Assembly: GCA_035471625.1 (NCBI GenBank)
Contig: DATIPT010000087.1
Location: forward strand, 1 to 38,876
DNA: 38,876 nt
Direction of reading: 5' to 3'
Source of the DNA: DATEVL01 sp035471625
Lineage (GTDB): Bacteria; Chloroflexota; Anaerolineae; Anaerolineales; E44-bin32
Position 1 is the first letter of the stretch. Each line of letters begins with the position of its first letter. The translations under genes were made by a program, and so were the position numbers. Positions 1 through 8,165 of this stretch are shown here, in pieces. The notes beneath the pieces are model-generated. The model saw nothing but the letters and a program-made list of their open reading frames with translations. It searched no databases and had not been told where the DNA came from.

Positions 1-320
1 CCGCGTTGACGTACGGGGCGCGGGGCGCCATCGCCGCGACGGCGAACGTCAGACCGGATCTGGTAGCCCAAATCTACGACCGGTTCGTCGCCGGCGACCT
101 CGAGGGGTCCCTCGAGGCGCAGCGCGCCCTCGCCCCGCTCCGTCTGGCTTTCGGCTGGGGGACCTTCCCGGTCGTGATCAAGGAGGCCCTGGACCTGATG
201 GGCATGGAAGCGGGGCCGGCTCGATCGCCGGTGGGTCCTCTGGGCGAGGAGCAGCGGGAGCGGTTGCGGGGAGTCCTGCGGGGAATGGGTCTGCCGGAGC
301 GTATGGAGGGGAGTCGATGA
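1..320 (+). CDS. DapA-family aldolase/dehydratase, C-terminal part (cut by window start)
   Basis: The open frame runs in from the left edge (first full codon at base 3) and ends in TGA at 318-320, leaving about 105 C-terminal residues of a protein normally near 300. The visible part matches the end of the dihydrodipicolinate synthase/N-acetylneuraminate lyase family: GAIAATANV, then an IYDRF.AGDLE helix, a Q..LAPLR segment and a KEALDLMG.. GPARSP tail. The Schiff-base lysine and catalytic tyrosine lie upstream and cannot be seen, so pyruvate aldolase, 2-keto-3-deoxy-sugar-acid aldolase or dehydratase are all possible. The stop overlaps the next start (ATGA at 317-320), so it is translationally coupled to the dehydrogenase that follows. 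That context favours a catabolic 2-keto-3-deoxy acid enzyme over lysine biosynthesis; this is inference. Confidence 0.8.
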   Translation, partial: ALTYGARGAIAATANVRPDLVAQIYDRFVAGDLEGSLEAQRALAPLRLAFGWGTFPVVIKEALDLMGMEAGPARSPVGPLGEEQRERLRGVLRGMGLPERMEGSR

Positions 321-1381
321 AAGGGACGATGAAGGCGATCCAGAAAGCGCGCCCGGAGCCGGGGATCGATCTCGTCGAGGTCCCGATCCCGACCATCCAG
401 CCCGACGAGGTCCTGGTCAGGGTCGAGGCGACGGCGCTCTGTGGCTCCGACATCCACTTCTACCACTGGGACGACTTCGCCCAACGACGCATCCAGCTGC
501 CGGTGATTCTGGGGCACGAGTTCTGCGGCGAGGTCGTCGAGGTCGGATCGGCGGTCGAGGACTACAGGGTCGGGGACTACGTCACCGCCGACAGCCACAT
601 CGTGTGCGGGAAGTGCGACGTTTGCCGGATAGGCCTGCAGCACATCTGTCAGAACCTGAAGATCTTCGGAAACGATGTGGCCGGGTCGTTTGCCCAGTAC
701 GTTCCGGTCCCGGAGACCTCCCTGTGGCCGCTGACGAGAGACGTGCCGTCCGAGGTCGGGGCGATCCTGGAGCCGCTCGGTGGGGCGACTCAGGCCGTGT
801 TGATCGAGCCGGTGACGGCTCAGTCCGTCGTCATCTTCGGAGACGGGCCGATCGCGCTGTTCGGCGCCGGGGTGGCGGCGGCTTCCGGCGCGAAGAAGGT
901 CTACCTCGTCGGGATGGTCCCTTCCCGCCTCGAGATCGCCCGGAAGATGGGCGCCCACATGACCTTCAACATCAACGACCCGGTCGATCCGGTGCAGGCG
1001 ATCCTGGACGACACCCGCGGCATCGGTGCCGACGTCGTGGTTGAGATGGCCGGGGCGCCGCAGGCCGTCCAGAATGCCTTCGCCGTCGTCCGGAAGGGAG
1101 GCCGCGTCACGACGTTCGGCCTGACCCCGAAGCCGATCGAATTCGATTTGAACTTCGCCGTCACGTTGCGCCAGGTGACGGTTCGGGGAGTCGCCGGCCG
1201 CCACATGTGGGATACATGGAAGCTGGTCGATGGCCTGCTGGCCTCGGGCCGGCTCGATCCGCGCCCCGTGATCACGCACCGCATCCCGCTGGAAGAATGT
1301 GATCGAGGGTTCCAGTTGATGACGACCGGATCCCGCGATACCGGCAAGATCGTGATGTTCCCCAACGGCATGCCCGCCTGA
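317..1381 (+). CDS. Zn-dependent medium-chain dehydrogenase (threonine/sorbitol dehydrogenase-like)
   Basis: 354 residues, full family length. It should oxidise a secondary alcohol of a polyol, sugar or amino-alcohol with NAD(P). Catalytic zinc ligands are visible as C42, H67-E68 (in GHEFCG) and E152; the structural-zinc set is C97, C100, C103 and C111. The nucleotide-binding loop GDGPIALFG is at about 175-183. The stretch HFYHWDDFAQ.RI..P...GHE resembles L-threonine 3-dehydrogenase more than ordinary alcohol dehydrogenases, but no glycine C-acetyltransferase (Kbl) gene is next to it, so threonine is not the favoured substrate. The ATG overlaps the stop of the DapA-family gene by 4 bases, and the lactonase-like gene follows 32 bases downstream. 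It is probably an entry step that makes a ketone or a lactone; the substrate is unknown. Confidence 0.85.
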   Translation: MKGTMKAIQKARPEPGIDLVEVPIPTIQPDEVLVRVEATALCGSDIHFYHWDDFAQRRIQLPVILGHEFCGEVVEVGSAVEDYRVGDYVTADSHIVCGKCDVCRIGLQHICQNLKIFGNDVAGSFAQYVPVPETSLWPLTRDVPSEVGAILEPLGGATQAVLIEPVTAQSVVIFGDGPIALFGAGVAAASGAKKVYLVGMVPSRLEIARKMGAHMTFNINDPVDPVQAILDDTRGIGADVVVEMAGAPQAVQNAFAVVRKGGRVTTFGLTPKPIEFDLNFAVTLRQVTVRGVAGRHMWDTWKLVDGLLASGRLDPRPVITHRIPLEECDRGFQLMTTGSRDTGKIVMFPNGMPA

Positions 1382-1413
1382 GCGGGTAGGGCCGGTCTCA
1401 AGGAGCGACGAGG

Positions 1414-2562
1414 ATGGCAGACAGCGGCAACGACAAGATCGACTACCAAGGGATTGAGATCGTCGGAGACGGTCGGGGGACAATGCAGGGCGACTACCTG
1501 CTCAACAAAGACCGCCCGATGGATCGGATCCGATGGTTAATCGAATGCTTCCCGGAATGGGGGCGATTCCTCAACAACCAGATTGAGAACGTTGAAGTCC
1601 CCAAGGGGCAGTACGCCTTTTGGTGGACCGGCGGGATGGGCTTCGTGTTGAAGTCCCCCGGTGGAGGGGTCGTCCTGGTCGACAACTACGCCGGGCCGGC
1701 CCACTACACCGAGTACGCCTACTGCGGCGTGTGCCGGACGACCGGCTCGCCGACGATCGACTGGCTTCGCCTCAACCCCCAGGTCATCGACATCTTCGGC
1801 TTCAAGACTCTCGACGGCGTGTTCTGCTCGCACCAGCACGCCGATCACACCGATATCTACACCCTCAAGGCCGCCACCCAAACCTCCGACTGCCTGTTCT
1901 ACGGGCCGATGTCGTCGGTGGAGCGGATGCGCAACTTCAAGGTCCCGGAGGATCGCATCAAGATTGTCCGTCCGGGCCAGACGTACAAGATCAAGGACAT
2001 CCAGGTCGACATCCTGCCGAACTACGACCGGATCGCAACCATGACGGGCGGCCCTGGAGTCAAGGTCGAGCCCGGGGTCCGTCGCCCCTACGACGACGTC
2101 GCCGTCACGTTCTTCTTCAAGATCGGCGGTCACAACTTCTGCCATCTGGCGGATTCGCTGTTCCAGAACGCCTATGTGACCTTCAAGAAGTACGACATCG
2201 ACGTGCTGAGCCTGAACATCGGGTACAACGCGCCGGGAGGCACGGACAAGATGACTCCCTACGACGCAGTCCGGGTGGCGGAGGCCGTCGGCGCCAAGGT
2301 GTTGATGCCGATGCACTGGGACAACTGGGGGAACACCACGGTCGATCCCGAGGAGGTCAACTGGATCGCCCGCAGGCATGTGCCGGAACTCAAGGTGATC
2401 ATCCCGCAGTGGGGAGTCCAGTGGCTGTTCCCGTCCCAGGCCGATATCGGCAAGATGAAGTACGAAGATTGGCGCGAGCGATACCGGCCCGAGATGTCGT
2501 GGGAGTACGGGCAGCCGGCCCAGGAAGCGGCCGAGAAGCGGGGCGAGTTCGTGCCGTACTGA
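1414..2562 (+). CDS. UlaG-like metallo-beta-lactamase-fold lactonase
   Basis: 382 residues, slightly longer than E. coli UlaG. UlaG opens L-ascorbate 6-phosphate to 3-keto-L-gulonate 6-phosphate in the cytosol. The metal motif is H140-x-H142-x-D144-H145 (SHQHADH). D247 (HLADS) and H301 (MPMHWDNWGN) are further likely metal ligands. A TDKMT segment just before the last histidine is shared with UlaG. The N-terminal 70 residues are specific to this protein. ATG at 1414 has a purine-rich site (aaggagcgacgagg) just upstream. Between a sugar-type dehydrogenase and 2-hydroxyacid reductases, a lactone-hydrolysing role is the simplest reading. No phosphotransferase (Ula PTS) genes are present, so the substrate is probably not ascorbate phosphate itself. 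Confidence 0.8.
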   Translation: MADSGNDKIDYQGIEIVGDGRGTMQGDYLLNKDRPMDRIRWLIECFPEWGRFLNNQIENVEVPKGQYAFWWTGGMGFVLKSPGGGVVLVDNYAGPAHYTEYAYCGVCRTTGSPTIDWLRLNPQVIDIFGFKTLDGVFCSHQHADHTDIYTLKAATQTSDCLFYGPMSSVERMRNFKVPEDRIKIVRPGQTYKIKDIQVDILPNYDRIATMTGGPGVKVEPGVRRPYDDVAVTFFFKIGGHNFCHLADSLFQNAYVTFKKYDIDVLSLNIGYNAPGGTDKMTPYDAVRVAEAVGAKVLMPMHWDNWGNTTVDPEEVNWIARRHVPELKVIIPQWGVQWLFPSQADIGKMKYEDWRERYRPEMSWEYGQPAQEAAEKRGEFVPY

Positions 2563-2682
2563 TTCCAACGAAGGCGCTCCGGCGCCGCCGGAGGGCTTGC
2601 GGGTGGCCCGAGGGCGGCGGCTGCGTGACCGTCCGGCGGGCCGTCCGAGGATCGTCGCTGAGGGGGAAGACGGAGAAAAAGG

Positions 2683-3573
2683 ATGACGAAAGAACGTGTC
2701 GGCTTCATCGGCCTCGGCTTGATGGGGCGGCCGATGGCGACCAACCTCGCGAAAGCGGGCTATCCGCTGACCGTCTTCGACTTGAGCCCCGAGAAGATAG
2801 CGGGCCTTGAGGCCGAAGGCGCCGAGGCCGCGTCCTCGTCCCGCCAGGTTGCGGAACGAAGCGACGTCGTCATTACGATGCTCAATGATGCGCCGGCGAT
2901 CGACAAGGCGCTCTCCGGATCGGATGGATTGCTGGCGGGGGCCCATCCGGGGCTGGTCTGGGTGGACATGAGCACCATCGGCCCCGATCAGTCCCGCGAG
3001 TTCGCCGCCCGCGCCGAAGCGGTCGGCATCCACAAGCTCGAGGCCCCCGTCTTTGGAAGCACGGGAAACGCCGCGGCCGGGACGCTGGGATTGATGGTCG
3101 GCGGCGATCGGGAGGCCTTCGAGGCCCACCGGGCCGTGCTCGAAGTGCTTGGAGAGCATCTCTTCTACTTGGGCCCGAACGGCGCCGGCGCCACCGCCAA
3201 GCTAGCCTGCAATCTGATGGTGGCGGCGCAGGTCGTCTCGATGGCCGAGGCGATGGTGTTGGCCGCCAAGGGTGGCATTCCCCTGGCGCAGATGGGGGAA
3301 ATCATCGCCGCCAGCGGATTCACCTCTGGGTTGATCGCGCGCAAGATCCCGAACATGGTTTCGGGGGACTACAGCCCTGCCTTCGCGGTCAAGAACGTCC
3401 ACAAGGATCTCGACCTCATGGTCCAGACGGCTCATCAGACGGATGCCGCGCTGCCGATGGCGGCCCTGATGCACCAGCTCTACTGCGCCGCCATGGCCTC
3501 GGGAGCGGCTGAGGAAGATTTCGCGGCGATCTACAAGATCATGGCCGGGCTGGCTGCGGTGAAGACGGGATGA
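2683..3573 (+). CDS. 3-hydroxyisobutyrate dehydrogenase family reductase, copy 1 (probably NAD-linked)
   Basis: 296 residues, the normal length for beta-hydroxyacid dehydrogenases (3-hydroxyisobutyrate dehydrogenase, tartronate semialdehyde reductase GarR, 2-(hydroxymethyl)glutarate dehydrogenase). The Rossmann loop GLGLMG is at 10-15. D33 closes the second strand (TVFDLS), a usual sign of NAD preference. The substrate loop is APVFGSTGNAAAGTL (121-135), and the catalytic lysine K173 with N177 lies in GAGATAKLACN. The C-terminal helical half carries the usual KDL.LM pattern. The 120-base gap before it shows no clear structure. Its stop overlaps the start of the paralogue by 4 bases, so the pair is coupled. 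It probably interconverts a semialdehyde and a 3-hydroxyacid; which one cannot be read from sequence. Confidence 0.85.
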   Translation: MTKERVGFIGLGLMGRPMATNLAKAGYPLTVFDLSPEKIAGLEAEGAEAASSSRQVAERSDVVITMLNDAPAIDKALSGSDGLLAGAHPGLVWVDMSTIGPDQSREFAARAEAVGIHKLEAPVFGSTGNAAAGTLGLMVGGDREAFEAHRAVLEVLGEHLFYLGPNGAGATAKLACNLMVAAQVVSMAEAMVLAAKGGIPLAQMGEIIAASGFTSGLIARKIPNMVSGDYSPAFAVKNVHKDLDLMVQTAHQTDAALPMAALMHQLYCAAMASGAAEEDFAAIYKIMAGLAAVKTG

Positions 3574-4469
3574 TGGCCGCCTCGAGGCGTGTCGGGTTCG
3601 TCGGCCTGGGATTGATGGGTGCGCCGATGGCCGCCAACGTCGCCCGGGCCGGTTTCCCCCTGACCGTCTTCAATCGGTCGCCGCACAAGGCTGCGCCCCT
3701 CAAGGACATGGGCGCTCACGTGGCCATGTCCCCAATGGAGGTCGCCGAACGCTCCGACGTGGTCATCACGATGCTGACGGATGCCGATGCGGTCGGGGCG
3801 GTGCTCGCCGGGGACGACGGGATGCTCGCGGCCGCCGGGGAAGGCCGGATCTCGCTCGACATGAGCACGATCTCACCGGAGCAGAGCTTGGCGCTCGAGC
3901 GTCTCGTCGAGGAGCACGGCTGGCGTCGTCTCGAAGCGCCCGTCTATGGGAGCACGGGGCCGGCGCGCGAAGGTACCCTCGGGATCCTCGTCGGCGGGGA
4001 CGCCGGCGTGCTGGCGACCTGTCGAAGTTTGCTGGAGACGATGGGTTCGCGCATCTTCCACATGGGCCCGATGGGCGCGGGCGCGGTGGCCAAGCTGGCC
4101 TTCAACCTGCTCGTGGCGTCGCAATTCAACGGTCTGGCCGAGGCGATGTCGCTCGCTGTCAAGGGCGGCGTCGATGCACGGGCCGCCGGCGAAGTCTTCC
4201 TCGCCACGGCGGTAGCCTCCGACCTGCTCAAGCGCAAGGTGGGCGCGATCGTGGACGAAGACTACACCCCTGCGTTTCCGTTGAAACACCTCCACAAAGA
4301 TCTGGGACTGATGTTGCAGGCCGGGCACGCGCTCGGCGTATCGCTGCCGGCGACCGCGGCGATCCATGAAACCTACACGGGGGCCCGAAGCCGCGGCCTC
4401 GGTGACCTCGATTCAATTGCGGTGTATCGCCACCTGGCCGAACTGGCCGGCGAAGGTGCCGGCCGGTAG
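3570..4469 (+). CDS. 3-hydroxyisobutyrate dehydrogenase family reductase, copy 2 (probably NADP-linked)
   Basis: 299 residues, a clear tandem paralogue of the gene before it along its whole length (GLGLMG at 12-17, APVYGSTGPAREGTL, K175 and N179 in GAGAVAKLAFN). The end of the second strand reads VFNRSPHK. The N-R-S/T pattern replaces the aspartate of copy 1 and is typical of NADP(H)-using members such as plant glyoxylate reductase GLYR1. The two copies may therefore use different cofactors; this is inference. ATG at 3570 overlaps the preceding TGA; a second in-frame ATG at 3573 is equally possible. The FAD-subunit gene follows after 28 bases. Confidence 0.85.
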   Translation: MMAASRRVGFVGLGLMGAPMAANVARAGFPLTVFNRSPHKAAPLKDMGAHVAMSPMEVAERSDVVITMLTDADAVGAVLAGDDGMLAAAGEGRISLDMSTISPEQSLALERLVEEHGWRRLEAPVYGSTGPAREGTLGILVGGDAGVLATCRSLLETMGSRIFHMGPMGAGAVAKLAFNLLVASQFNGLAEAMSLAVKGGVDARAAGEVFLATAVASDLLKRKVGAIVDEDYTPAFPLKHLHKDLGLMLQAGHALGVSLPATAAIHETYTGARSRGLGDLDSIAVYRHLAELAGEGAGR

Positions 4470-4497
4470 GCGGTTGCGGCGAAAGGAGGACAGGGCT

Positions 4498-5364
4498 GTG
4501 AAGGACGTGCAGTACTACGCCCCCGAGACGCTCAAGGAAGCCCTTGGGCTGCTAGGGAAAGGTGAAGGGCGGGTCCGGGTCCTGGCCGGAGGGACCGATC
4601 TCGTCCGCACGATGAACCTCGAATACAAGCTCCCGGACGCGATCCTGTGGATCGGCAAGCTTGGGCTCGAGTACATCCGATCCTCTGAGGGCCTCCTTCG
4701 CATCGGGGGGGCGACCCGGATGCAGACGGCGGGAGGCTCGAAAGTCCTCCAGACACGAGCGACGGCGCTCGCCCAGGCGGCCGGCAAGATGGCTGCGCCG
4801 CCGGTGCGGTCGCTGGCAACGCTCGGCGGCAACATCTGCAACGCTTCGCCGGCCGCCGATACCGTGTGCGCCATGATCGCCCTCGGCGCCGAGGTCGTCC
4901 TCACGAGCAGCCGCGGCCGGCGAGTCGTTCCGTTGGAGAAAGTCTTCACCGGACCTGGTCGGACGATCCTTCGTCCGGGGGAACTGTTGACGGAAATCCG
5001 CCTCGTGCCGACGAAGAGGAACGAGGGATCGGCGTACGCCAAGGTGGGCCGGCGACAGGCGCTGACACTGGCGGTCCTCAACGCCGCGGCGCGTGTCCGT
5101 CTCGACTCCAAGGGGGTCTGCCAGGAGGTCCGCATCGCGGTGGGCGCGGCGGCGCCCAGGCCGCTTCGGGCCGTCGGTGCCGAAGCGATCCTACGCGGCA
5201 AGCCCTTCACGGCGGAGGCGATCGCCAGGGCGGCGGAGGCCGCGGCTGGTGAGATCAAACCGATCGACGATGTCCATGGCACCGCCTGGTATCGGCGGAA
5301 GCTGACGCGCGTCCTGGTGGCCCGAGTGCTCACCGCCGCCGGCGGGCTGAACGGGGAGGCCTGA
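4498..5364 (+). CDS. Molybdenum hydroxylase, FAD-binding medium subunit (CoxM/NdhF-like)
   Basis: 288 residues from the GTG at 4498, chosen because AAAGGAGG sits at 4481-4488 and the protein then begins at the family's usual KDVQYYAPETLKEAL. The frame stays open upstream to 4366, but that part overlaps the previous gene and has no family match. FAD contacts are visible as AGGTD (30-34) and ATLGGNICNASPAAD (107-121), both hallmarks of the xanthine dehydrogenase/CO dehydrogenase medium subunit. It passes electrons from the 2Fe-2S subunit to NAD or another acceptor. It is followed after 3 bases by the iron-sulphur gene and is the first of four subunit genes. Confidence 0.92.
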   Translation: MKDVQYYAPETLKEALGLLGKGEGRVRVLAGGTDLVRTMNLEYKLPDAILWIGKLGLEYIRSSEGLLRIGGATRMQTAGGSKVLQTRATALAQAAGKMAAPPVRSLATLGGNICNASPAADTVCAMIALGAEVVLTSSRGRRVVPLEKVFTGPGRTILRPGELLTEIRLVPTKRNEGSAYAKVGRRQALTLAVLNAAARVRLDSKGVCQEVRIAVGAAAPRPLRAVGAEAILRGKPFTAEAIARAAEAAAGEIKPIDDVHGTAWYRRKLTRVLVARVLTAAGGLNGEA

Positions 5365-5367
5365 GCG

Positions 5368-5847
5368 ATGGCGACCCTGACGATTCATTTCACCCTCAAC
5401 GGGAAGGCTGTTTCGGCGACGGCGCCGGTCCAGACCAATCTGCTGCAGCTGCTACGCGAGCATCTCGACGTCACGAGTCCGAAGTTCGGCTGCGAGCAAG
5501 GGAACTGCGGGGCGTGCACCGTCTGGCTCGATGGGGAGCCGGTCAACTCGTGCATGGTGTTGGGGGCGACGGTCGAAGGGCGGAAAGTGACGACCCTCGA
5601 GGGGCTTGGGAGCTCCGACGAACCCCATCCCCTGATGACGGCGATCACCGAGCACTACGGGTCTCAATGCGGCTACTGCACGCCCGGGATGATCATGTCG
5701 GCCGCCTCCCTCCTTGAGAAGAATCCCAAGCCGACACGCGACGAAGTGGTTGAGGCCATTGTCGGCAACGTCTGCCGCTGCACCGGCTACAACAAGATCG
5801 TCGAATCGGTCCTGGCCGCTGCGGGCAACGGCACGCAGGGAGGATGA
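5368..5847 (+). CDS. Molybdenum hydroxylase, 2x[2Fe-2S] small subunit (CoxS/NdhS-like)
   Basis: 159 residues, standard size. The plant-ferredoxin-type cluster is held by C42, C47, C50 and C62 (GCEQGNCGACTV..C). The second cluster, nearest the molybdenum, is held by C101 and C104 (QCGYCTPGM) plus C136 and C138 (NVCRCTGY). All eight ligands are present, so electron transfer between the Mo site and FAD should be intact. The start ATG lies 3 bases after the FAD-subunit stop, and the first Mo-subunit gene follows 4 bases later, a tight operon arrangement. Confidence 0.95.
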   Translation: MATLTIHFTLNGKAVSATAPVQTNLLQLLREHLDVTSPKFGCEQGNCGACTVWLDGEPVNSCMVLGATVEGRKVTTLEGLGSSDEPHPLMTAITEHYGSQCGYCTPGMIMSAASLLEKNPKPTRDEVVEAIVGNVCRCTGYNKIVESVLAAAGNGTQGG

Positions 5848-5851
5848 TGCG

Positions 5852-7168
5852 ATGACAGACACCACCTATGTGGGGAAGCGACTGCCCCGCTATGACGGTA
5901 TGCAGCACGCCACCGGAAAGACCCGCTACGTCGGCGACATCAAGCTGCCGGGCCAGCTCTGGGTGCAGGTCTGGCGATCGCCGGTGGCGTCGGCCGTCAT
6001 CCGCAGCGTCGATACGACCCGTGCCCGGAAGACCAAGGGCGTGGTCGCAGTCATCACGGGGAAAGACGTCCCGAACAACGTCTACGGCGGCGAACAGCCG
6101 GTGCTGGCGGACGTCGAGATCCGCTATCCGGGGCAGGAGGTCGTCGCCGTCGCCGCAGAAGATCTGGATGCGGCGCGCCTGGCCGTCTCCCGGGTGAAGG
6201 TGGATCTGGAGGAACGCCCGCCGATCCTCGATCCGCTGAAGGCCATGGAGCCGGGTTCGCCGAAAGTCCGCCCGGAGGGGAATCTGCTTGCGTTCGGGGA
6301 ACGCGACCACCTGCAGATTCGCAAGGGCGACGTCGACGCCGCCTTCGGGCGCGCCGACCACATCGTCGAGTGTTACTTCCGCACGGCGGCTCAGGAGCAC
6401 TCGCCGATCGAGACCCAAGCCAGCATCGCCCAGACCGACTCGATGGGGCGGACCCACATCCACACGGTCACCCAGGCGGTCTTCTTCAATCAGGGGACGA
6501 TCGCCGCCATCCTGGGGAAGCCGCAATCGGCGGTCCACATGATCGGCGGGATCCTGGGAGGCGGCTTCGGCTCGAAGAATGACCCGCACGCCGACCACAT
6601 TTGCGCCGTGCTTTCGCTCTACACCGAAGGTCGGCCGGTCAAGTGGATTTGGACCCGGGAGGAGGAGTTCGTCGCTTCCACGCACCGCGGGGCGACCCAC
6701 ATCTGGTTCAAGGATGGCGTGACCCGCGACGGGCGGATCCTCGCCCGCAAGATCAAGATGGTACGGGACGGCGGCGCCTACCCGTCGACGAACGACTATG
6801 TGATCCGGAAGGCGTCGTACGGGATCGCCGGACCCTACAACATCCCCAATGTGTGGATCGACTCGTACGCCGTCTTCACCAACAAGCGCCCGACATCATC
6901 GATGCGCGGCTTCGGTCTGTACCAATCGTCGTTCGCCTGGGACGTCCAGATGGAGCGCATCGCCGAGGCCGTGGGTGTCGACTCCTGGCGGCTGCGCTTC
7001 CTCAACGCGATCCGCGACGGCGACACCTCCGCCACCCGGGCGGTCCAACTTCACTGCGGGCTGATCGAGGTGATGCAGACCGCCGCGAAACGAGCGGGCA
7101 TCCAACTGGATGAGGACCTGCTGGCGATGTCGTCCCGGCAGGGATCGAGCGGAGGGGCACATGGCTAA
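5852..7168 (+). CDS. Molybdenum hydroxylase, Mo subunit N-terminal half (NdhL-like)
   Basis: 438 residues from ATG 5852. It covers only the first 55-60% of a CoxL/XdhB-type subunit (normally about 770 residues); the rest is the next gene. The N-terminal a/b-hammerhead domain (about 1-120) is followed by the first cofactor-binding domain with GGGFGSK (236-242) and MRGFG (351-355). R352 and F354 align with bovine xanthine oxidase R912 and F914. The position of the purine-binding E802 is N243, so a canonical xanthine dehydrogenase is unlikely. The CODH loop with its cysteine (AYRCSFR) is absent. The stop TAA (7166-7168) falls 8 bases inside the next gene. The split layout equals NdhL/NdhM of Eubacterium barkeri nicotinate dehydrogenase. 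Confidence 0.88.
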   Translation: MTDTTYVGKRLPRYDGMQHATGKTRYVGDIKLPGQLWVQVWRSPVASAVIRSVDTTRARKTKGVVAVITGKDVPNNVYGGEQPVLADVEIRYPGQEVVAVAAEDLDAARLAVSRVKVDLEERPPILDPLKAMEPGSPKVRPEGNLLAFGERDHLQIRKGDVDAAFGRADHIVECYFRTAAQEHSPIETQASIAQTDSMGRTHIHTVTQAVFFNQGTIAAILGKPQSAVHMIGGILGGGFGSKNDPHADHICAVLSLYTEGRPVKWIWTREEEFVASTHRGATHIWFKDGVTRDGRILARKIKMVRDGGAYPSTNDYVIRKASYGIAGPYNIPNVWIDSYAVFTNKRPTSSMRGFGLYQSSFAWDVQMERIAEAVGVDSWRLRFLNAIRDGDTSATRAVQLHCGLIEVMQTAAKRAGIQLDEDLLAMSSRQGSSGGAHG

Positions 7169-8165
7169 GAAACGCGGAAAGGGAATCGCCGCGGTCTGGT
7201 ACTCCACGGGCATGAGCGGCGGAGGCGATCCGAGCCAGGTGGTGGTCAAGGTGCGCCCCGACGGGAGCGTCGATCTGGTCATCGGGAGCGTCGACATCGG
7301 GCAAGGCGCTCGGACGGTGATGCGGCAGATCGCCGCTCAGGAGATGGGCGTTCCGATCGAACGCGTGAATGTGACCACCTTCGACAGCGACAGCTCACCG
7401 CTCGATACCGGGACGTTCGCCAGCCGGGTGACCCACCAGACCGGGAACGCAACCCAGATCGCGGCCCGGGAGGCGCGCCAGATCCTTTTCGAAGTGGCGG
7501 CGGCGCAGCTGGGCGTCGAGGTCGGCCAACTCGAGGCGAAAGACGATCAGATCGTCGTCAGGGACTTCCCCGAGCAGGCGATCCCGATCGCCGATGTGGC
7601 CGGGCGGGCGACGTGGGACGAGCGCCGGATCATCGTCGGCCGTGGGGCCTACGGCTGGCCGATCGCGCAGGTTCATCCGGATACGGGCGAAGGCGAACCG
7701 CTCCACAACATGGCTTACGGGGCGACCGTCGCCGAGGTTGAAGTGGATACCGAGACCGGCGAGGTGCGGGTGCTCAAGCTCGTCAGCGCCTATGACTGCG
7801 GCAAGGCGATCAACCCGATGCTGGTCGAGGGCCAAATTGACGGCGGCGCAGCCATGGGCCTGGGCTCAGCGCTCATGGAAGAGCTCCATCCCTACTATCC
7901 GACGCTGGACCACTACCCGACCGGGTTCTTCTCCTACATGATCCCGACGGCCAAGGACCTGCCCGAGCTCGACGCGGTCATCGTCGAGATGGGATCCGAG
8001 ACCGGGCCCTACGGGGCCAAGGGGATCGGGGAGATGACGGCCAACTCGCAGGCGCCCGCGATCATCAATGCCATCCACGACGCCGTCGGCGTCTGGATCA
8101 CCGACCTCCCGGCGACTTCGGAGAAGGTCCTCCGGGCCTTGGAAGGCCTGCCGCCGCGGGGATAG
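7161..8165 (+). CDS. Molybdenum hydroxylase, Mo subunit C-terminal half (NdhM-like)
   Basis: 334 residues from ATG 7161, which overlaps the end of the first half by 8 bases and has its own GGAGG at 7151-7155, 5 bases before the start. It begins exactly where the interdomain linker of unsplit homologues lies (KKRGKGIAAVWYSTG) and carries the remaining molybdopterin contacts: GQG (47-49) in DIGQGARTVM, TGTFASRVTHQTGNA (83-97), and AKGIGE with the presumed catalytic base E291. The two halves total 772 residues, the length of an intact subunit. Both halves must assemble to make an active site. A sequencing frameshift cannot be fully excluded, but the well-placed ribosome site argues for a true split gene. 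Confidence 0.88.
   Translation: MAKKRGKGIAAVWYSTGMSGGGDPSQVVVKVRPDGSVDLVIGSVDIGQGARTVMRQIAAQEMGVPIERVNVTTFDSDSSPLDTGTFASRVTHQTGNATQIAAREARQILFEVAAAQLGVEVGQLEAKDDQIVVRDFPEQAIPIADVAGRATWDERRIIVGRGAYGWPIAQVHPDTGEGEPLHNMAYGATVAEVEVDTETGEVRVLKLVSAYDCGKAINPMLVEGQIDGGAAMGLGSALMEELHPYYPTLDHYPTGFFSYMIPTAKDLPELDAVIVEMGSETGPYGAKGIGEMTANSQAPAIINAIHDAVGVWITDLPATSEKVLRALEGLPPRG

Noticed and set aside
317..1381. Assignment as L-threonine 3-dehydrogenase (tdh)
   Set aside because: The motif resemblance is real but no 2-amino-3-ketobutyrate CoA ligase is nearby and the context is sugar-acid-like.
74..1483. Long - strand open frame opposite the first dehydrogenase
   Set aside because: It has no recognisable domain, is Arg/Asp/His-rich as expected for the antisense of GC-rich genes, and lies over a well-supported gene.
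1537..3159. 540-codon - strand open frame opposite the lactonase and reductase genes
   Set aside because: Antisense shadow spanning two good genes; low-complexity composition and no family motif.
4366..4497. N-terminal extension of the FAD subunit
   Set aside because: Overlaps the preceding reductase gene; a good ribosome site precedes GTG 4498, where the family begins.
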